Source: Colletotrichum lupini (lineage: Eukaryota > Ascomycota > Sordariomycetes > Glomerellales > Glomerellaceae). Taken from it: a stretch of 64,000 nt of DNA. The position numbers were made by a program, and so were the translations under genes. Under the pieces are notes generated by a model. The model had not been told where the DNA came from, searched no databases, and was given only the letters and a program-made list of their open reading frames with translations. Where the stretch lies: the NCBI RefSeq assembly GCF_023278565.1, contig NC_064672.1, forward strand, positions 2,914,001-2,978,000, read 5' to 3'. The first letter of the stretch is position 1; each line of letters opens with the position of its first letter. This document shows, in pieces, positions 33,443-46,345 of the stretch.

Positions 33443-36400
33443 TGAAGGTAGATGGGAGGTCAGGGTATGATGCCAGGCTGGGGACGGAAAGCTAAGGTAG
33501 GTTGGTGTGTGTGTGTGAGAGAAAGAGAGAGAGCGAGAGAAGGGAAAGAAAATGTGGTGTGGCTGCGGCGTGTGGGAAGGATGAGCAGAGCAGCCAACGT
33601 GGGCAACAGTAGGTATCCCGTAGCGGATGCATGAGTTGAGCGTAGAAAAGCCGACCAAGAGGCAGAGAAATAAAGATACATAAGAAAAATCAACAGGGTG
33701 TGGCAAGGACAGGCAAGAGATGGGGGTGAGAAGTGACATGCATGGGGAAAGCTCCCTGTTGGTCTGTCTCTCTGCCCTGGGTTTCTGGGATACAGTCAGG
33801 GCAGGTCCGCAGGCTGAGGCAGGCACAGGGAAGCTCAACCTGACATTTTGGGAAGGGACGGGAAAGGCCAGGAAAGCGCGGGCTGGTAAGGTATCTGTAC
33901 GGCACCCTGTACCTTCCTCTCTCTTTCTCTCTGTGTTTCCTCCAGTCTCGCCATCCACGCCCAGAGGTCCAGACCCAGTGTTCCAGCGCTTCCTTTCCAT
34001 CGGCCGCTTTCAGTCAGTCAGTCAGTCCGAAACTCGTTACGCCTTGCCTGGCTGTCCGGTATTCCCACGAGTATTTTCTCTGCATCTTCAGACTTCTCGG
34101 GCCCACGGGGTACGCAGTACATATCTACATACCATACCCACTATTCGTCGACATCGCCGCCGGCGCACTCGAAACCTCGAGCACAAGCATTGGATGCCAA
34201 ATGTGCCGCATGCCCTGCAGGCTCGGCATCCACTGCACTTGCGGCAGGCCATGTTCCCAAGAATGCGTTAGAGGGGTGGGGTGCTGCAGAGGACCTGATG
34301 GGGCTGGAGAGACTGGTCCCATCAAGTCCAGCTCTGGCGAACTAGACGTTCCCTCTAATCCTCATATTTGCGGCTTGCCAACCGTATCGACGTTGCACTG
34401 CTGTACTTCCCACACCGTTTGCTACCACAACCTTCTCAGTTTCTTGCCAATGTGCAGAGTACCTTTCGGGCCTGCAACTCAAATCATCCGCATCTGCCTT
34501 TACAAAGTCCACCCATATCATCATGTCTGAAAAATGTTAATTGATACCACGCCTTATCTGAAGGACTTGCGTGTGCGCTTCCAGGTTAGGTTGGAATGTA
34601 TTTCTTTGAAAGTTTGCTCGGCGTTTCCAAGAGTTGCGACTTGCAAAGAGCACCCGAAGGTTACCTAGCCTTCGGACTCAACTAATCAACTAATAATCGG
34701 CCATGCTACCAATGTTTAGACCGTCTCCAATGTCGCTTGGCACGAACACAACGGTTCGTATCCGTTCCATCTCCCCAGGCTCGAATCAGTCAGCAGAGCC
34801 GGGAACCATTCGCATTACCCAGAAGTACACTGTACACAACACTAGTTCTCCGTTGCCCCCATAATCTATTGTTGTCTTGGCTCCCAGGCCAAGTGATGCG
34901 TCGAACAAGCATCTCGCTGGCACAGGTGTCCAATGCAAGCCACGCCGTGTCGCTCCGACTAAAATGAGCAAGTGCAAGAACGTTGTTTAGGCCAGCAGCT
35001 GCCTGTTACCTCGTGGCTAAAGAATCAGTTGACGCTGCCCAGGAACTTGCAAGACCTATTCGATTCGCCATGTGCTTTGCGTCCGCTATCTGTAAGAATA
35101 GGTTCCTCTGACTCGACAAGACCATTGGGGTTCTTTGCTGAACAAAGTCTCCCTAGACAACAGAGGGGCGCAATGAACCGAACAACGGTTCTAGCCAACT
35201 CAAGCGCCTCCTTTGACGTGCGAACAGCTGGCGGGTAGGGACCGGTTGACTTGCTTTTGGGCTGAACAAGGGGCCCCCGCCCCCGACTGAGGATTGTGTA
35301 GAATTAATTCTCTTGGGGGCACTACCTGGAAGTGAATGCCAAATCTTCAACGGGGACCGACTCATCCGCAAGCTGCCTGGCTGCAGGATGGCAGCTTCAT
35401 GCTGGCGATATTGGCATGCTCACTTTGGATTCTCAGTAGCCAGGCACTGTCTTCAGGCGTCGGCTAGATTGAGAACGAGCCTGCGAGGTGGCCTTCAGCG
35501 AAGAGTTATAAGCTCATACGCCAAGATCAAACAGCTACCTGGCTGCTGCCAAAGCCTTCCATCACCGACACCATCACACTAGGATCGGAGCCTTTTTATG
35601 GCAGTTCAATTGGAGTCCAGGTGTTGTCGTACATTCTGGGCACTAATTGGTTTCGAGAGTGAACTCATTGCGGCAGGTTCTGATTGGCTATTGAGAGCTC
35701 TGATGTGTCCTGCCAGTGTCATCCACGACGACGTTTATGCTCAAGAACTCGTCTGCGGCCTATTGAGAATTCCGGTGTAAATTGTCTTAGTATGGACAGG
35801 TAACAATGACCACAGAGCACCAGGACTATAATTTAACGATCATCGATACAACGCGCAGACTGCGTGGTTACTGCTCCAGTGTCTGGCTGAAATGAAACCA
35901 AAATCCTTCGTCTTTGACTCTCTAGCGAGGTAGCTCAACATCGAGCTCAGGGAAGGGGTGCAGCCACACTCACACCTATCGCAGCTGGTTGTATTTCAGA
36001 CGTTTGACGGGATACATCCCACACTGCATCGGAACTGGAAGCACGCTGGCCACTCATGTTACGGGTAATTCACCAACCAAAAGACGCTTTCGCATCCAGG
36101 ATAGGACTTTGACGTGGGGTTGCAACTTCCGCTCAAGGCCACCGTGTGCGAGTTGAACAGCCAAGGAAGGACCTTCTTGATGAGTTAGTCCGATGCTGAC
36201 CATCGCGATCCGTAAGCCTTGAGATCCTTGACGAAGGGCTAAGTATCCGAACCTACCTATCTCCAGGTTTAGAATCCTCAGCCGGTAGGTTGTTCGACCT
36301 GGCGGGTGCGTGCACTGGAACGCAGCTTCTGTTCTTCCATCGAGTTCCAGGAGGGAGGTCCAGATACAACCCTAACCGATGCGACGAAATACAACACCCC

Positions 36401-37706
36401 CATAGCTCACTTGCATTCACCGCCGATCGTATCTCGATGCCTCATTGCTACCTGCTTACCTTGGGGCCCGTTTCGGTTGGTCTTGCCTCCTGATGCTGCA
36501 GCTGGCACGCTCACTCGACTGCTACTATCAGTAGCATTTTAAGCTTGAAATTCCGAAGCCGCACCGTTTACTCAAGCTATCGCATATCAACTTCTCATCC
36601 AGGCGCCTTTCTCGCGTCATTCTCCGATCCGACAGAGCCGCCGCCACCTCATCCTGGCACGTCGTATGCGACATCCCTTCGGGCCACCGAGATTGCAGAC
36701 CTAATGGTGTAGTCATCTGCCGCGAGGTAGGGTAACGCTGCACATTTGCATTACCCATGCTCCAGACGCTGAGCTCCTGCATACCCGTGCCTCCATCGTC
36801 GTCGGGCGACTGACCAGCAGATACACACAGCAAACAAAGAGCGGCGTATAGCTAAGCCGAGCCGGCACATTGAGGGTCAACGTCTACCGGCTCAACTTAC
36901 ACGGGCTTCGACGAGCTGGTTCGAGTCAAAGAGCAGAGTGTCTGCGTTGGCAGACAAGGTACAAACAGACTGGGACCAGCAGGCACAATTAAATGGGGCG
37001 GTAAGGTGAGGCAAGCGCGCGAGCAGGCAGACAAACGCAACGTCGTCATACCTCTTTTGGGGGGGCTATTCGAGGTCACATACTGGATATTGACTGGCCA
37101 CTACAGACTACAAATAAATACCGGTCCATGTCACAGGCAGACTCCTCATATTTCCAAGGGGAGAGCCTCACTCGCGTCGCATTCACATCATATTCCTCCG
37201 TCTTCCAGGTTGTCAGGCCGCACTGCGCCAAGCGCTAGACAACAGACGTCACGGCCAACCAGCTGGCAATTCACAGCGCTGCAACTAAAAAAGAAAAAGG
37301 CCGTTAGGTCGTGTCTCGCGACTAACCCCTCACTCCATCTCAAGCTTCGCGACCCCACGCTTTCCCACTCCAATGCCGCAAGGGGTGTGAGAGTTCCACC
37401 AACAAGTACACTTCCCGACTGGGCTTCACTGCATCAAGTCGAATCCCTAGCCGAACAGCGCCATCCGTCAAAGAGGGGATAGAAAGGCAGCGGCTCAACC
37501 CTCGACTCTCATCTTGTCATCACAGTCACAAGATACATAGCGTACCCCTCCTCTTCGCCGGGCGTTTAGACGTCAACCCGCGTGCCCGCCTCGGAAGCGA
37601 TCACTTCAAATATCAGCCAACGTTTCGTGCTTGCCTAGCACTAGTCGAGCTGGCTGCTTCCCTGGCGCGTTAGTAGAGCGAGCAAGTCGCAGCAGACCAG
37701 ACAGTC
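32224..37706. other. Gene-poor 5.5-kb region
   Basis: No coding sequence that I can support. The bottom strand of about 32300-34000 is pyrimidine-rich, as expected for the promoter and leader of the Nudix gene, and holds a long low-complexity open frame that I discount. Between 34100 and 37700 only short, unconserved frames are found. A CAG-type triplet run lies at about 32638-32656 and a CAGT tandem near 34014-34027. Confidence 0.5.
33411..33439. repeat. AG dinucleotide microsatellite
   Basis: About 14 uninterrupted AG units on the top strand in the gene-poor region. Confidence 0.9.
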
Positions 37707-39746
37707 ATGGACGACACAAGCATGCAGACCCCTGGCGATGCCTTGTCCTATATAACTCCAATCGGTGAGTCCTTCGTCCTATTCTCTCCTCCAACCATCT
37801 GCCCCCGTGCAACTTCTCTCAGCCGCCGTTGGCTCGTGGCATTTTATGGGGTAGCTCCCTTGGTCGGTCTGGAACTGGCTTAGTTGCCTTTTCTTCCTCG
37901 TGCATCTGCGCCGATCGATGTCACTGCATCCCATTCTCAGTCACACAAACCTGACTTCAATCCTTCGAAGTCGGATCAAGTTGGGGGTCTGTCTGCACGG
38001 CATGGATGCGTAATCCCACGCTTGCCAGCCCATTTGCCTCCAAAATTCGGGATGTGTCCTCACCATACGTACATTGAACCCGAAGGCACGCGATTGGCTT
38101 TTTCATTTGCTCCCATAGCCCCCTGTTCTCTGCTCTCATTCGACCTTAAGGCTCAACGCTACGAGACTTGTTCCCATTCAATAATGTTCACATCTCAGAA
38201 ACATCTTCAGTTTTACGCGGTTTGGGAATTGCGCTTAGCTAGCTACTACTGAACAAGACTTCACACCATATGGTCTGCTAATACAAGCTTAGGATATTCT
38301 AATTCGTCGCGCTGTGGTTATTGTGGCCGCCAAGGCAAGAGTCAGTCAAAACGTGAATGCCATCCCTCGTTTTCTCCCATGTCGTCTCGTGTAAGCCGCA
38401 CAAGGGCTTGCGGAATAGTGACTTGCGGTCGGCCACTGTGGGATTCCCTGATCTGATCCGTCACTAACTTGAGCCACTACTCGACAGGCTTCTCTTACTA
38501 TGCCAAGTCCACATCCCTTACTCCTGAATACTACCAAACCTTGCTGGATCACTACTGGAGGCGCTCCGGGACGACCCTCTACCGACCGGACCAACTCCAC
38601 GCGTGCTGCGTTCACTACACCCTCCGCCTGGACTCCACCCAGTTCAAACCCACCCGAGATCAGCGACAAACCATCAACCGGTTCAACAAATACCTGACGG
38701 GCGATGCCTACATCAAGGAGGCAGCTCGCCTCCACCCTCGGTCACGCGAGCAGGCAAAGAAACGGGATTCTGAGTTCGACTTGATCGAGAGGGTCCATGA
38801 GGCGGAGTATGATTCCCTGCAGCTGCCTCCAGAGCCCGCCCATGTCTTTACCGTTACCCTGGAAGATGATGTCTTCACCGAGGAAAAGTACTTGGTGTAT
38901 GAGAACTACCAGCGAGTCGTCCATAGGGAGGAGCCGGCCGACATCTCTCGCCGCGGCTTCCAACGCTTTTTGTGCGAGTCTCCGGTCCAGCGCAAGACAA
39001 TCACGACGGCCGACGGCAAAGAGCAAAAGCTCGGTTCGTTCCATCAGTGCTACCGTTTGGATGGTGAATTGGTAGCCATTGGTGTACTGGATCTGCTCCC
39101 TCACTGCGTTTCCGCCGTATACTTTCTCTACCACGAGTCCATCCACAAGTTTGCACCAGGGAAATTGGGCGCGATCCGTGAGATTGCTCTGGCACAGGAA
39201 GATGGCTATCGTTACTGGTATCCCGGCTTCTACATTCACAGCTGTCCCAAGATGCGATACAAGATGGATTACACGCCCCAGTACATCCTGGATCCCGAGA
39301 CGCTGGCTTGGGATCTCATGGACAAGAGAGTCACGGACCTTTTGGACAACAAGCCGTACCTAAGCTTATCAAAGGAGAGAGCCGACGCACCAGCTGCCGA
39401 AGGAGCCAAGGATACTTCAGATCAGCCTGCGGCCGGCCAAGAAGAGTTTACAGAAGATCCCAAGAATGAGGAGAATGACCACGATGACGACACGTTCTTG
39501 TTCAACACTGGTATGCCGGGCATCCTGTCGCTTGACGAGATCCGCTCACTTGAGGAGATGGACCATATCAAGCTGCGGATAGATGGCTCTGGACTTCTTT
39601 TCGAGACTGGCGATCTTGTCGCGTGGGAGCGTCAGGACGTCGGGGTGAGCGGATGTCTCAAGGCTGGCATTGCGGAGCTGGTGGCGGCCTTGGGACCCGA
39701 GTTGTTGGAGGATATGGTGGTGGACTTTTGGAATCCTAATCTGTGA
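37707..39746 (+). CDS. ATE1: Arginyl-tRNA--protein transferase
   Basis: Exons 37707-37764, 38293-38352 and 38488-39746 give 458 aa. ATE1 transfers Arg from Arg-tRNA to N-terminal Asp, Glu or oxidised Cys, creating N-degrons. The join of exons 1 and 2 gives the N-terminal Cys motif region GYSNSSRCGYCGRQGKS. Exon 3 opens with FSYYAKSTSLTPEYYQ, then WRRSG, the Cys pair in LHACCVHYTLRLD, and QFKPTRDQRQTINRFNKYL. The acyltransferase-like half has GSFHQCYRLDGELVAIGVLDLLP, SAVYFLYH, LGAIREIAL, YWYPGFYIHSCPKMRYK and YILDPETLAW. The last ~110 residues are an acidic linker and tail. The first intron is 528 bp, long for this window. ATG 37707 is the only in-frame start that joins correctly. Confidence 0.92.
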
Positions 39747-40586
39747 AGGGTTGGCTTGGCTTGACTCTGCTGGTGGCCGGCTGTGTACATATCTATCTGT
39801 ATTGCAGCTAGCATCATGGTTAGAGCGAATGTAGGAAGGGTAAACGTTACAAGCCGGACTTTTATGTCGTGTTTAATGCAAGTGAGATCCATTGGTCTCA
39901 CTCGCTACTATGGGATGGCAACTGTACTTGTCTAAATTATCTTGAATAAGGTATTTTCACGCCTGTCATTGCGTTCGAGACACCATTGCCACCACCATCC
40001 AACAAAGATGTAGTCGGCGATACCTCAACTAAGGTAAGGTAAGGTAGGCAGGAGGATTGGAGGCATGAAGTTGCAAAAGCGTTGGCCCGGTAACATGAAT
40101 TACCTAAGACACATTAGCTGCGCTCGTCGTAACTTAAGGTACCTTACTTACTACCTAAGGTAGGTTTTGGGAACCTCAAACGTTCTTATCTTATCAGGGT
40201 CCGCAATCGCCCCCACCTGATACATGGGGGAAAGAGCAATGACGAACTGCCCGCCCACCCTCGGAGCACTCGCAGCGGTGCCCCCAGTCCACCCTCCGTC
40301 GCAGCGTTGCGCCTCGAAACCGAGCCGGTTCAGGCACGAGACCCAGACCGAATCTCCATTCCTCCTCCGTCACCGATCACCGGTATCGCGTGTCCGACTG
40401 ACCGACCGAACTACCTCCGAAACCTCGTGCACCAAACACCTACCTCACGGGCACTTCGTTCGCCTTTCTCCTTTGCCATACACACGCACCCTCTTCGCAA
40501 CGAAGTCGGCCACCCTTCTGACTTCCTCCCCAACTCAGCACTGTAACCGAACCGCATAGTCGCATCGCATCATCCTCTTCTCCAAA
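39747..40586. promoter_or_regulatory. ATE1-VPS20 intergenic region, VPS20 promoter and leader
   Basis: 840 bp between tandem genes. It is notable for a cluster of AAGGTA/TACCTT motifs at 40030-40049 and 40131-40164. No gene seen; an open frame at 40224-40559 is compositionally a leader. Confidence 0.5.
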
Positions 40587-41453
40587 ATGGGCGGCAACAC
40601 AAGTAAAGTCACCGCCCAGGACAAGTACGTCCCCGAGCTCTTGATCCTACCGAAATATCGCGCGCGCGCATGCGACGCCGACGCTGCGTAATCCGCAATG
40701 CGCCGTCGCACGACCATCCCACCACGCACATTCACAATGTAAACTGCTCTCGCTAACCTTTGAACCTCTCCCTTCTTCAGGGCAATTCTAGACATGAAGC
40801 TCCAACGCGACAAGCTCCACCAGTACCAGCGCCGCATCACGGTCCTGACAGATAAAGAGACGGCCATCGCGAAGCAGATGCTCGCAAAGGGCGACAAGCC
40901 GCGCGCCTTGCTCGCCCTCCGCCGGAAGAAATACCAAGAGTCCCTCCTGCAAAAGACGGACGCCCAGCTCGAGCAGCTCGAGAAGCTCACGTCGTCGGTC
41001 GAGTTCGCCATGATCCAGAAGGACGTCGTGTTCGGTCTGCAGCAGGGTACCAAGGTGCTCAAGGAGATCCACTCCGAGATGGGCGGCATCGAGCACGTGG
41101 AGAAGCTCATGGGCGAGACGGCTGATGCCATCGCTTATCAAAGGGTATGGAATCCGCGTTGGTGCTGGGTTCATGTGTGGTTTGGAACCTCGGCTAACAT
41201 ACGGTCTTTTTTACCCACTCTACAGGAAGTCAGCGAGATGCTCGGCGGCCGTATATCGGTCCAAGACGAAGAAGAAGTCGAAGACGAGCTCGCCGCCCTC
41301 GAGGCCAGCGTCGCCGCCGAAGACGCCATCCGCAACCCGCCCAAGCTCCCCAAGGTGCCCGACACGAAACTGCCGACCCCGCAGGGCGAAGAGGAAGAGG
41401 AGCCCGAGGCGCAGCAGCCGACCCGGACGAGGCAGGCCATGTTGGCATCATGA
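40587..41453 (+). CDS. VPS20: ESCRT-III subunit Vps20 (CHMP6)
   Basis: Exons 40587-40624, 40781-41144 and 41226-41453 give 209 aa, the usual size. Vps20 nucleates Snf7 polymers on endosomes downstream of ESCRT-II during multivesicular body formation. The N terminus MGGNTSK is a strong N-myristoylation signal with Gly2, as in known Vps20 proteins. The helical core is basic then acidic: AILDMKLQRDKLHQYQRRI, LAKGDKPRALLALRRKKYQE, TDAQLEQLEKLTSSVEFA and LGGRISVQDEEEVEDEL. The Pro-rich tail (PPKLPKVPDTKLP) is the expected MIT-interacting segment. Introns are 156 and 81 bp. Confidence 0.95.
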
Positions 41454-43643
41454 TGGGGTGTCTATTTGGCTGCGTCGTTTATCCTTGGCAACATCTTTCT
41501 CACCTTTACGTTTTCGATGATACAAGGGGCTTCAAGCATGCGAGGGGGGAACTTTCTTGGTTGCATTTTCATGGAGTTGAGGTTTGGAAGCATGTCTTTT
41601 CTTTTCTTCACGTTTATCTATAGTACCTTGGCTATTTCCATCTCTGCGCGCGCGGCAATACGACACTAGACTAGGAGCGGCGGGAAAGGTTCGCCATGTT
41701 TGCTTTTTATTGTTGGATTCATCAACTACACCGTTGCATTCTTACGGAATGTGCCGTCACTTGGCTGCTAGAATCAACTCTCAGAGGGGTTCAATATATA
41801 TGAGCTGATGATCACTTTAACATGACTTCAATCTTGGCTTTACAGGATGGTGATGGCTTGCTCGGCGATTAGTGTTCATTGACGATGGGTACACTCGGCT
41901 CTGGAAGAAGATTTTCGTGACCTTCGAGTTATCAAAGTCGCTGCGGACTTGTGTCTATGTCATGTCTCGCACTCAACGATGCAAGGTCTTCAAGATACGC
42001 TTCTAGCTGAAACTCGGATGAACTGTAGTATAAAGTCGTCATACGTTACCCAGGTCTGTTTTGTTTTTCCAGCGTGATGCCTTCCTGTCACACCAGAAGA
42101 CACATGCGCGGGTCTCCAGGGGCAAGGGGAATCTGGCACTTGTGACCACCGCAGTGCTTAGAAACCGCAATGGGATCATGACAAGCAAGGCTCACTTCGG
42201 TATCCACCGTTCGGTAGCGGCGTCTGTTTCGTAGGGCGTATTGGTGAGAGAATACCAGCAAAGCGCGAGGGGGCGAGAAGAAGGGACCTTGACCACGGAG
42301 AGTACCTATTTAACAGGATATCTACGACCCAACACCACCTACATGAGCGCATTTCCAAGTGTTCTCTAATGATGGTGTTGGCATCAATTATAAACCCGAT
42401 AGGAGAGTTATTATATACTTCATGGGAATAAAACACATCTATCCAATCCAGGAACGTGGGCTCGGCAGTTATCCCACAGACATTTCATAGCCAAGCGCAC
42501 CTCGTATGATAAATCGAGTATTCACATGGCCCCCATCCCCCAAGGTTCCTACCTTCCCGGAGACCCCCTCAACTCCATTCCAGTCACCAGGCAGCCCGCG
42601 CCCATTTAGGTCGACGGGTCAGGTCAAACTGCCTGGGTGGCGGAGTGGTTCATGGTCAACAATCAATTATACGCCAACCAGCCTACTCGACGGCACACTT
42701 GGCGAGTACCCGAGTTGGAATCCCAGCATGAGCAGCAAGAGATGTAGCCCCCAGTTCAGCACCGGGGGGGTGAACTCTTTTTGGTTTGTGCAATCATGGA
42801 TGGCATAGAGCCAGAACTGGCTGAGCTCAGCCTTCCTGAGCCCACCCATGGTTCATACATATAGGAGCGGTCGATGGAGTGGTTTGAAATACTGGAGTAC
42901 CTTGTCAGTTCGGTTCGAGAGCCAGGCAACAATTAGTATCACCAACCCCTTTGACAGTGTCTTAAAGATTTTGATAGAACCTGGAAGAGGAAGTTGCCAT
43001 TGTCTGTTCTTCGTATCGACATCATTCTCGATAATGGATGGCGTGGTCGGCTGGTGGTTGCCTGCCGCAGACCCGATGGAAAGCCTCAACATCATGACAA
43101 AATTTCTACCACCTCACCAAGCCTGTGTACGTGCAGGACATCGAAGCATTGTGACCAACTGCAATTCTGGACCGAGCCATTGTGAGCTTGGCATCTGTAC
43201 TGGAGGGTAATGCTCAATGATCAGGTCACTTTCGACTGATCGCGAAGTCAATTGACGGCGCTTTCTGTATGATGAAGGCAATGTGGTTCTTTAACATGTT
43301 CTCATTCGAATGGGGCCGTCCCATCCATAGTCCGCCACTAAGACGCAGACGAGAGCAGTTCTTGCTCATCGACCATGGGTATCATATCTAACAACAACTC
43401 CTTCCATGCATCCTCGCCAAACTGTCACTGAATGACCATCCAACCCCTTCCGTCCCACAACAAAAAATGACTATACCTTGCCCGTCCGTCCACGACGATT
43501 CTCAAAACCCGAACCCTCGTCGGCGGATGCTTGTAATCCCTGTACTCCATATACATGCTGTCGTCCCTATTCCTTTTCGCACATGCTTGCATAATCATTC
43601 CGATCATGGTAAGTGTTGGAAATCCATTCCGCACAGCCATTAC
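41454..43643. other. 3'-3' intergenic region, 2.2 kb
   Basis: Lies between the converging VPS20 and DUF2293 genes. Two adjacent minus-strand frames at 42667-42849 and 42853-43095 are hydrophobic in places but have no recognisable motif. I do not call a gene. Confidence 0.5.
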
Positions 43644-46345
43644 CTACTCAAGCACGATCACGTCGTCATTGGCGCGCGGCCACTGGCGCGGCGGTGCGCG
43701 AGGTGGTGATGGCCGATATCTGTCGGACCTGAACGGGTCATCAAGTTGTTGGGCTGGCATGGCGTGTCGATGGACGGGAACACCGTATGCTCCCTGCATC
43801 GGATGATGTTGCTGATGCTCATATTGCCTATGCGTTAACTGGGTTAGTTGGTAGATTTCGAGTGTTCTTGGTCCTTGACTTACGCTCCGCCGTACACGGG
43901 CGACGGGATTCCGCGCTGAGCAAGGCTGTCATTTCTGACCGCTTCCACACGTTCATAGTTGTGCGCTGAATAGGATACATCAGCTCGCGGCGGTCTCTCC
44001 ACGCGCCTAACGTAGATAGCCTGCCCTGAAGGTTCAGCTGCTCGGTATGGCTGTGACTGTTGTGTAGCCCGGTGGTCATCGAGACGAGAACGTCTATCAA
44101 TGCCATATGCATAATGTCTGGGTTCGACGACAGGGCGCTCTCTAAGCCGGAGGAAGCCCTCCTCTGCCAATCCATTTCGCTGATCAACATTGTTCTCCCG
44201 CAAGCGAATGAAGCCTTCATCCATTGAATTGAAAAGTTGTGGATCCGGGCCATGATGGCCACGATCACGTCCGGGGCGATGGACAGCGAGAATCTCAACG
44301 TCGGGGCCAAATCTGTCCCGGACGCTTTCGCCTGTGCCAAGAACGACTGTACCTTGGTGAACATTGTGATCCTCAATCATAATGGGGTTGGCTCTCTCTC
44401 CTGGAACACTGCCTTGACGTCGTCTCAGGTTGTCCTCTTGGTGGATGATTCTATCAGCGTAAACCTGAGGTCGGGGAGGGCCCTGGTCTCGCAGAGGCTG
44501 CTGATACACAAGTGGCCGATGGGAATCCTGTGGCACATTGCGGTATGATAATACAGGCGGCTGAACAATGTCCTGGCCATCACGCAAAGGTCTCGCATGG
44601 ATGGGATGGCTTTGGTGAATGGGGGCTTGATGGACATAGCGCTCCTCTCGTATCAGTGGGCCACGGGGAGGGGAGTTCAGACGCGGATATAGCTCATGAC
44701 CTCTTCGGTCTGTGAATTCCACCACGCCATGGGAATAGCGTGATGGTGATCTCACGCCGTCAGGGGATCTTGGCTCAATGGACGGGTGGAGGAAATCTTG
44801 CAGCTGGTGGCTCTCTCGAGCGCGGGCACCTGCGTTGTTGGGGGGTGCAGGAGGCAGCCTCATCTGCGAACCCGCATGATTGATACGCTCCATGGGGGCT
44901 CTGTTCTCGATGAATTCAACAGGCGGACCCTGTTGATGCGCTCCGTGACTAACGGAGCTGCCCGCCTGGTTCATGCGATCATCGGGCCCGCGCTGCCGCT
45001 GTCTGGCGTTATCCCAGGCAGCGTTTGCAGCAGCCTCATAACGACTGAAGTTACGCTCACGATGTTTGGCCCGTCTGCGTGCCTTTTTGTAAGCCCTCCT
45101 GGACATCCCGGGCGTGGCAACAAGCATCGGAGATCCTGGATGCGACGGTATCGCTGTTGACAAGCGTTTGTCGCGGTTAGCGACGTTCTGGGCTACGGCC
45201 GGTGTCGACAATCTGCCAATGTTGTTGGACCTGGTGATGAGAACCTCTGACGAGTCGGAGTCCGGCTCCTCGTCCGAGTCCTCCTCGTCAGAATCATCGG
45301 AGAGAACCACTACCTCGCGAAGAATTTCGTCAAGCTGATCGCGGCCATTCTCGTCGTCGCCTCGCCACTTGACGAGGAAGTCAAGACAGAGCTGTTCTGT
45401 CACTCGCCTGGCATTGTGCCAGGTTGTCTCCCTAAGAAGCTGATCATATCTGGTATGGTTATGTCGAATGTGTGCCAGGACGGCAAGCTGCACTCGCCGC
45501 GACAGAGATAGTTCCTGCTGGAGTCCTACGACTAGGTCGCCTTTGAACTTTGTTCCCTATAGTAATTCGTTAGCACCTACCCATTTCACCCCTAAACCTC
45601 ACAGCATCACAAACCTTTTGGAAGGCATGATCGATGATTTGTTGTCGATCCGTATTCGGAATGCGAGGGAATAGCTCTCGTAGGGCGGCGTCTGCCTGCT
45701 TGTCGATATCGTTTTGTTTCTCGGGAATCTTCTCAACCTGAGCGTCGCCTTGACCTATGAGTTCCGGCTCGTTGACACTGTCCAGTCCTAATTCCTCTAG
45801 CGCCCTGTCCACGATATACTCGCGAATATGGTGTCCGACACGGTGTATTTGTTGGCTCAAGTCCGAGGCGTTATTCTTGGCCATGGTCTAGATCACAACT
45901 GGTCAATCATCGTTCCTGACGGCTGTTAGTCTTCGGCATCGTCTTACCACAATGTAGACCGAGGCACCAGTCTCTCTCGAGATGTCCTTGCATCGCTCGG
46001 TCAGTTCAGGATTGCCAAGGGGGATATGCCTCATCCCAGGAGGCGGGGTTTTGTTTGTTGTAATCTGGCGCAGTGTTGGTTAGTCCGGTGGTCGGCAAGT
46101 GTCGAGGGAACCGCCTCGGCGCGGCATACCTGGAAGAGCAGAGGCTTCTTCTTATCTTTGTTCTCGATGAACTCGAAATATGACTGGTGTTTGCTGTTGT
46201 TCACCACAGTAACCGGCTTCGCAGCGACGAGTCCTGGCGGTAACGGCTGACTTCGGTCAATGGCTTTATTGATCTTGCCAGCCTTGCGGTGGCGGTCCTT
46301 GGCCGTGGTACCCGGGCCGGGGTGTGGTTTCTTCTCTCTCCCCAT
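43644..46345 (-). CDS. DUF2293 domain-containing protein
   Basis: Five exons in coding order, 46345-46130, 46064-45948, 45887-45615, 45556-43884 and 43827-43644, give 820 aa. The N-terminal third is conserved: a basic start (MGREKKPHPGPG), a PPPGMRHIPLGNPELTERC segment, and the helical block ALRELFPRIPNTDRQQIIDHAFQKG through LAVLAHIRHNHTRYDQLLR and RRVTEQLCLDFLVKWRGD. I recognise this as the fungal DUF2293 domain, of unknown function. A Ser/Asp/Glu run (residues ~260-285) and a basic, nuclear-signal-like RRAYKKARRRAKHRERN follow. The remaining ~480 residues are Arg/Pro/Gln-rich and probably disordered. An intron at 43828-43883 (GTAAGT donor) is easy to miss, because reading through gives a stop after only one codon; splicing adds 61 residues ending DDVIVLE. 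Confidence 0.85.

Noticed and set aside
32810..34000. Several low-complexity minus-strand frames
   Set aside because: They are Ser/Leu/His/Thr-rich readings of pyrimidine-rich leader-type DNA and of the AG microsatellite, with no conserved domain.
34201..34530. Cys-rich plus-strand frame that looks like a small secreted protein
   Set aside because: No signal peptide, and the Cys are scattered over unrelated sequence. Likely chance.
42667..43095. Two adjacent minus-strand frames with hydrophobic stretches
   Set aside because: They are separated by stops in different phases with no splice signals joining them and no recognised motif. At most an unidentifiable relic.
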